From: Deltaproteobacteria bacterium
GTDB taxonomy: Bacteria > Desulfobacterota > Syntrophia > Syntrophales > UBA5619
Length of the DNA: 64,000 nucleotides
Reading direction: 5' to 3'
Assembly (NCBI GenBank): GCA_021817825.1
Contig: JAKAFS010000006.1
Span: 1-64,000, forward strand
Translations under genes and position numbers: made by a program
The notes under the pieces: model-generated
Told to the model about the DNA's origin: nothing
Database searches by the model: none
Seen by the model: only the letters and a program-made list of their open reading frames with translations
Part shown: positions 61,206 through 64,000 of the stretch, in pieces
How the letters are laid out: each line of letters starts with the position of its first letter
Position numbering within the stretch: position 1 is the stretch's first letter

Positions 61206-61242
61206 TGGCTGGTTCCCGGGGGGGTGCCCCGGGAACCAGCCA
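61206..61242 (+). terminator. 16-bp hairpin between tctC and tctA
   Basis: TGGCTGGTTCCCGGGG, 5-nt loop, CCCCGGGAACCAGCCA, perfect stem 21 nt after the tctC stop, without a U-tract. Such a structure between receptor and permease genes can protect the receptor mRNA and set a high receptor-to-permease ratio. Confidence 0.7.
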
Positions 61243-61331
61243 GCGAGTTTGAACTTCCGGGCTCGGCCGGAGGCGATGTGATTTCTATTTTGTGTCGAGA
61301 AGTGGCTTAACTTCTGGAAGGAGGTACGCGC

Positions 61332-62813
61332 ATGCTTGAAGCTGCCGCAAGCGCATTGTTGCAACTGTTTACACCGTACTATTTTATGTTGTTCATGATC
61401 GGGATTTTCTTGGGCCTCATCACGGGAATCATCCCCGGCGTCGGCGGGACCGTCGCCCTGGCCCTGATCCTTCCCTTCGTCATGAAGCTCGATGCTGCCG
61501 CGGCGCTGCCCCTGGTGATCGGTTTGATCTCCCCTGTGCTCACCTCGGACTCCATTCCCGCGATCCTCATCGGGGCGCCCGGTTCGGCGAGTGCCGCGGC
61601 CACGATGATGGACGGCTTTCCCATGGCCAAACGGGGGGAAGCCGGCCGGGCCTTGGGCATCGCCTTTACGGCCTCGGCCATCGGCGGCGTCTTCGGCGCA
61701 GTGCTGATCGCCGTTTCCATCCCGGTCCTGAAACCCCTGGTGCTCTTCTTTGAAACGCCGGAATTTCTGGCCATGAGCGTCCTGGCCATCTCCGCGGTGG
61801 CCATTCTCAGCGGCGGCAGCATTCTGAAGGGCGTCGGCGCCGCCGGGATCGGCCTTTTGCTGGCCATGGTCGGGGAGGATCCCATCCGCTTCGTGCCCCG
61901 CTGGAATTTCGGCGTCGAATATCTGGTCAACAGCATCCATATCATTCCCGTGGCCATGGGGCTCTTCGCGATCCCCGAGATGCTGGAAACCTGCATCGGC
62001 GGCGCCGCCATTGCGGATGTCTCGGCAGAATCGATGAAGGGTAGACGGGTCGGGCTGATGGATGTGCTGCGGGAGTGGAAATTGGTATTGAGCTCCTCGG
62101 CCATTGCCTCGGTCATCGGATTTTTGCCCGGCTTGGGCAGCACGGTGTCGACCTGGATCTGCTACACCTGGGCGATGCTCACCAGCAAGGACAAAACCGC
62201 TTTCGGCAAGGGCGACATCCGGGGCGTCATCGGCTGCGAAGCCGCCAACAACGCCAGCGCCGGCGGCGCCATGATTCCCACGATCGCCTTCGGCGTGCCG
62301 GGATCGACGATTACCGCTCTCGTCCTGGTCGTCTTCTGGGCGGTGGATATCAACCCGGGGCCGAAGTTGCTGACCGAACATCTGGATCTGGTCTATTTGA
62401 TCGTCTGGTCCATTGCCCTGGCCAACATCATCGGCGCCGCCATCTGCTATCTGGCGACCAATAAATTGGCCCTGCTCACCAAGGTGCCGGCCCATATCCT
62501 GGCCCCCCTGGTGATGACGGTGCTGGTGGCCGGCACCCTCTATGCCACGGCTTCCGTGGGCGGCGTCGTGGTCCTCATTGCCTTCGGGATTCTCGGTTGG
62601 TTCATGAAATCCCTCGGCTGGCCGCGCCCGGCCTTTTTGCTGGCCTTTATTCTGGGTCCGGTCATCGAGCGGTTCTACTTCCATTCGGTCATGATGTACG
62701 GCAGCGGCTGGGTCGCCCGTCCCGCGGTGATCATCATCCTCCTTTTGGCCGTCGCCCTCATCTATACGGGATGGAAAATACAAGGTAAAGCCGAGCATCA
62801 GGGAGGAGCCTAA
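61332..62813 (+). CDS. tctA: Tripartite tricarboxylate transporter large membrane subunit
   Basis: 493 residues, about 12 helices. Duplicated TctA motifs GIIPGVGGTVALALILPF and GFLPGLGSTVSTWICYTWA, and the conserved NNASAGGAMIPTIAFGVPGS. Forms the secondary, ion-coupled permease with TctB. RBS GAAGGAGG. Four bases separate its stop from tctB. Confidence 0.95.
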   Translation: MLEAAASALLQLFTPYYFMLFMIGIFLGLITGIIPGVGGTVALALILPFVMKLDAAAALPLVIGLISPVLTSDSIPAILIGAPGSASAAATMMDGFPMAKRGEAGRALGIAFTASAIGGVFGAVLIAVSIPVLKPLVLFFETPEFLAMSVLAISAVAILSGGSILKGVGAAGIGLLLAMVGEDPIRFVPRWNFGVEYLVNSIHIIPVAMGLFAIPEMLETCIGGAAIADVSAESMKGRRVGLMDVLREWKLVLSSSAIASVIGFLPGLGSTVSTWICYTWAMLTSKDKTAFGKGDIRGVIGCEAANNASAGGAMIPTIAFGVPGSTITALVLVVFWAVDINPGPKLLTEHLDLVYLIVWSIALANIIGAAICYLATNKLALLTKVPAHILAPLVMTVLVAGTLYATASVGGVVVLIAFGILGWFMKSLGWPRPAFLLAFILGPVIERFYFHSVMMYGSGWVARPAVIIILLLAVALIYTGWKIQGKAEHQGGA

Positions 62814-62816
62814 ACC

Positions 62817-63284
62817 ATGAAAAACATCTTGCAATATACTTTTACATCCCTCTGGATCGTCGGCGTGGCGATTGCCCTTTATGTGGCCAGAAACTGGAAT
62901 TCCACCACGGCCCTTTTCCCGAAATCGGTAGGATATCCGATGCTGGCCTTGTTGATTGCCATCCTGGTGATCGATATCCTCAAAGGCCTGCGCCGGAAAG
63001 AGAAGGGGAAAGGGGCTGAGGAAGACGATTTTTCCGCCAAGAACCGCTGCATGGTCGTTTATTTAAGCTGGCTGGTCGGGTTTGCGCTTCTCGTTTGGGC
63101 CATCAGTATTCAATATGCCATTCCGATCTACATCTTCGCCTATATGAAGATCCAGGGGAAATATAGCTGGCTCAAATCGGCTCTCTATGCAGCAGCCGCG
63201 ACGGCCTTCGTTTTTCTCCTCTTTCAATATGCATTCAGCGTCTCCTGGCCCGATGGGGAGATCCAAACCCTGTTGGGTTTATAG
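62817..63284 (+). CDS. tctB: Tripartite tricarboxylate transporter small membrane subunit
   Basis: 155 residues with four predicted helices, the expected size and topology for TctB. The ribosome site GGGAGGAG lies at the end of tctA. Closely coupled to tctA. A textbook terminator follows the gene. Confidence 0.88.
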   Translation: MKNILQYTFTSLWIVGVAIALYVARNWNSTTALFPKSVGYPMLALLIAILVIDILKGLRRKEKGKGAEEDDFSAKNRCMVVYLSWLVGFALLVWAISIQYAIPIYIFAYMKIQGKYSWLKSALYAAAATAFVFLLFQYAFSVSWPDGEIQTLLGL

Positions 63285-63323
63285 ATCCCCAGGTCCTGCC
63301 ATCACGCTGAGGCATGGAAAATT

Positions 63324-63360
63324 AAAAAGGTTTCTGAAGGCATTCAGAAACCTTTTTTTT
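63324..63360 (+). terminator. Rho-independent terminator after tctB
   Basis: AAAAAGGTTTCTGAA, loop GGCA, TTCAGAAACCTTTTTTTT: a 15-bp stem followed by a T-run, about 40 nt after tctB. Ends the dehydrogenase-tctCAB operon. It is symmetric enough to act in both directions. The sequence from here to 63505 shows no gene. Confidence 0.92.
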
Positions 63361-63505
63361 CAGTCCCGGCCCCCCCGGATCGGCCTTGGCCGCCTTGAAG
63401 GGTCTGTGAAGATGTGGTACATGCCTGAGTCACAGGTCAGTCAGCCACTCATCGGTAAGAAAGCGAAACCGGGCAATGCAACCTTTTTAGCGATCAACGA
63501 AAGGG

Positions 63506-64000
63506 ATGAAAACCTTGAATGCCGTCAATGTGATATTGGGTTATAAACTTGCGGAGGGCTTCCGGCGCCGGATTGCCGAGCTGGACGGCCGGGTGAGGGT
63601 ATGGGACCTGTCCGGTCTGCTCCAGAAAGAACTCCAGTGGACGGATCAGCCCCGGATATCCGGTGGGGAAAGGGCGGAACTCTACGGCCTGCTGCACGAT
63701 GCCGAAGTCTTTATCTTACCCAGGCCTCCCAAAAAAATGCCGTCCGGGTCGCCGAAAATTTCCGATATATTCTCTGAATCCTCAGGCTTGAAATGGATCC
63801 ATTACGTCGGCGCCGGCCTGAACTGCTTCGATGAGATGGGGATCTGGGAAACGAAAGCGATCGTCACCAATTCTTCGGGGGTCGCGGCAATTCCCATCTC
63901 GGAGCATGTTCTGTACATGATGCTGGTCTTTGCCCGCAAGGCCCTGGTCAACTTTGCGAACAAGACCGATAAACGCTGGGTGAGGATCAAGTCTTGCGAG
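63506..64000 (+). CDS. D-2-hydroxyacid dehydrogenase, N-terminal part (third; runs off window)
   Basis: Open frame of 165 codons from ATG 63506 (AAAGG just upstream) to the last base, absent from the ORF track because no stop is reached. It begins MKTLNAVNVILGYKLAEGF. The HYVGAGLNCFD and SSGVAAIPISEHVLYMMLVFARK segments match the substrate domain just before the NAD domain of D-2-hydroxyacid dehydrogenases, which would lie beyond the window. Another dehydrogenase beside the same transporter operon but after its terminator, so separately transcribed. Confidence 0.82.
   Translation, partial: MKTLNAVNVILGYKLAEGFRRRIAELDGRVRVWDLSGLLQKELQWTDQPRISGGERAELYGLLHDAEVFILPRPPKKMPSGSPKISDIFSESSGLKWIHYVGAGLNCFDEMGIWETKAIVTNSSGVAAIPISEHVLYMMLVFARKALVNFANKTDKRWVRIKSCE

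Noticed and set aside
1-64000. tRNA/rRNA genes, CRISPR arrays, insertion sequences with transposase, prophage genes, att sites
   Set aside because: Looked for on both strands by eye; none recognised. A tRNAscan or CRISPR search would be the decisive check.

Overview
The window is a GC-rich chromosomal segment with short intergenic gaps, strong AGGAGG-type ribosome binding sites, sigma-54 promoters and many enzymes typical of anaerobes: an aldehyde:ferredoxin oxidoreductase, a citrate-lyase-like complex, a fused hydratase/3-hydroxyacyl-CoA dehydrogenase with a CoA-transferase, a PflX-type radical SAM protein and FeoB. Outer-membrane proteins (a porin, an 8-strand barrel, an autotransporter) show a Gram-negative envelope. 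I infer an anaerobic deltaproteobacterium-like organism (Desulfobacterota, Syntrophus-like). That is inference from gene content, not from a marker gene. No rRNA, tRNA, CRISPR array, transposase or phage gene was seen.

Left part (1-33 kb), housekeeping and envelope. It opens inside feoB with its small Cys-rich partner, then an OprB-like porin. A yybP-ykoY-type (Mn2+) riboswitch with a clear sigma-70 promoter precedes a TerC-family membrane protein. Next is a run of five small secreted cysteine-bearing proteins (5.4-7.9 kb), three of which share a paired CX3C motif. Then come a quinol-monooxygenase-like protein, an MFS transporter, an OMP barrel, nadD-proA on the minus strand, a divergent patatin/DUF2905/autotransporter group, a radical SAM protein and a sulfite-oxidase-type molybdoenzyme. 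A fatty-acid/aromatic-acid style set follows (SDR, FadB-like fusion, two-subunit CoA-transferase), then a five-PAS hybrid histidine kinase, a BacA/YddA-type ABC protein, an AspT/YidE-type transporter, a duplicated zinc-ribbon protein and an acyltransferase.

Right part (33-64 kb), a large catabolic island. A PrpR-type sigma-54 activator sits divergently from an aconitase-superfamily hydratase plus a D-2-hydroxyacid dehydrogenase. Downstream are citD-citE-citF-like genes, a DRE-TIM (HMGL/IPMS-like) enzyme, a GlcG/HbpS-like protein, an enolase-superfamily (muconate-cycloisomerase subgroup) enzyme, a MmgE/PrpD protein, an aldehyde:ferredoxin oxidoreductase, a ThDP-dependent decarboxylase-like enzyme and an amidohydrolase. 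A complete Dpp/Opp-type ABC importer, an SMP-30-type lactonase, a second D-2-hydroxyacid dehydrogenase, a tripartite tricarboxylate transporter (tctC-tctA-tctB) and the start of a third dehydrogenase follow.

Three -24/-12 promoters are visible in the island. Two of them (before citD and before the second dehydrogenase, 19.4 kb apart) carry a near-identical 51-bp upstream element with paired TGTWACA-type half-sites. The third fires the hydratase gene away from the activator gene, whose own upstream region carries the same half-site. This looks like one locally encoded regulon for uptake and breakdown of an unidentified hydroxy-polycarboxylate. The CitD-like subunit has Lys where the prosthetic-group Ser should be, so the lyase probably does not work like classical citrate lyase.
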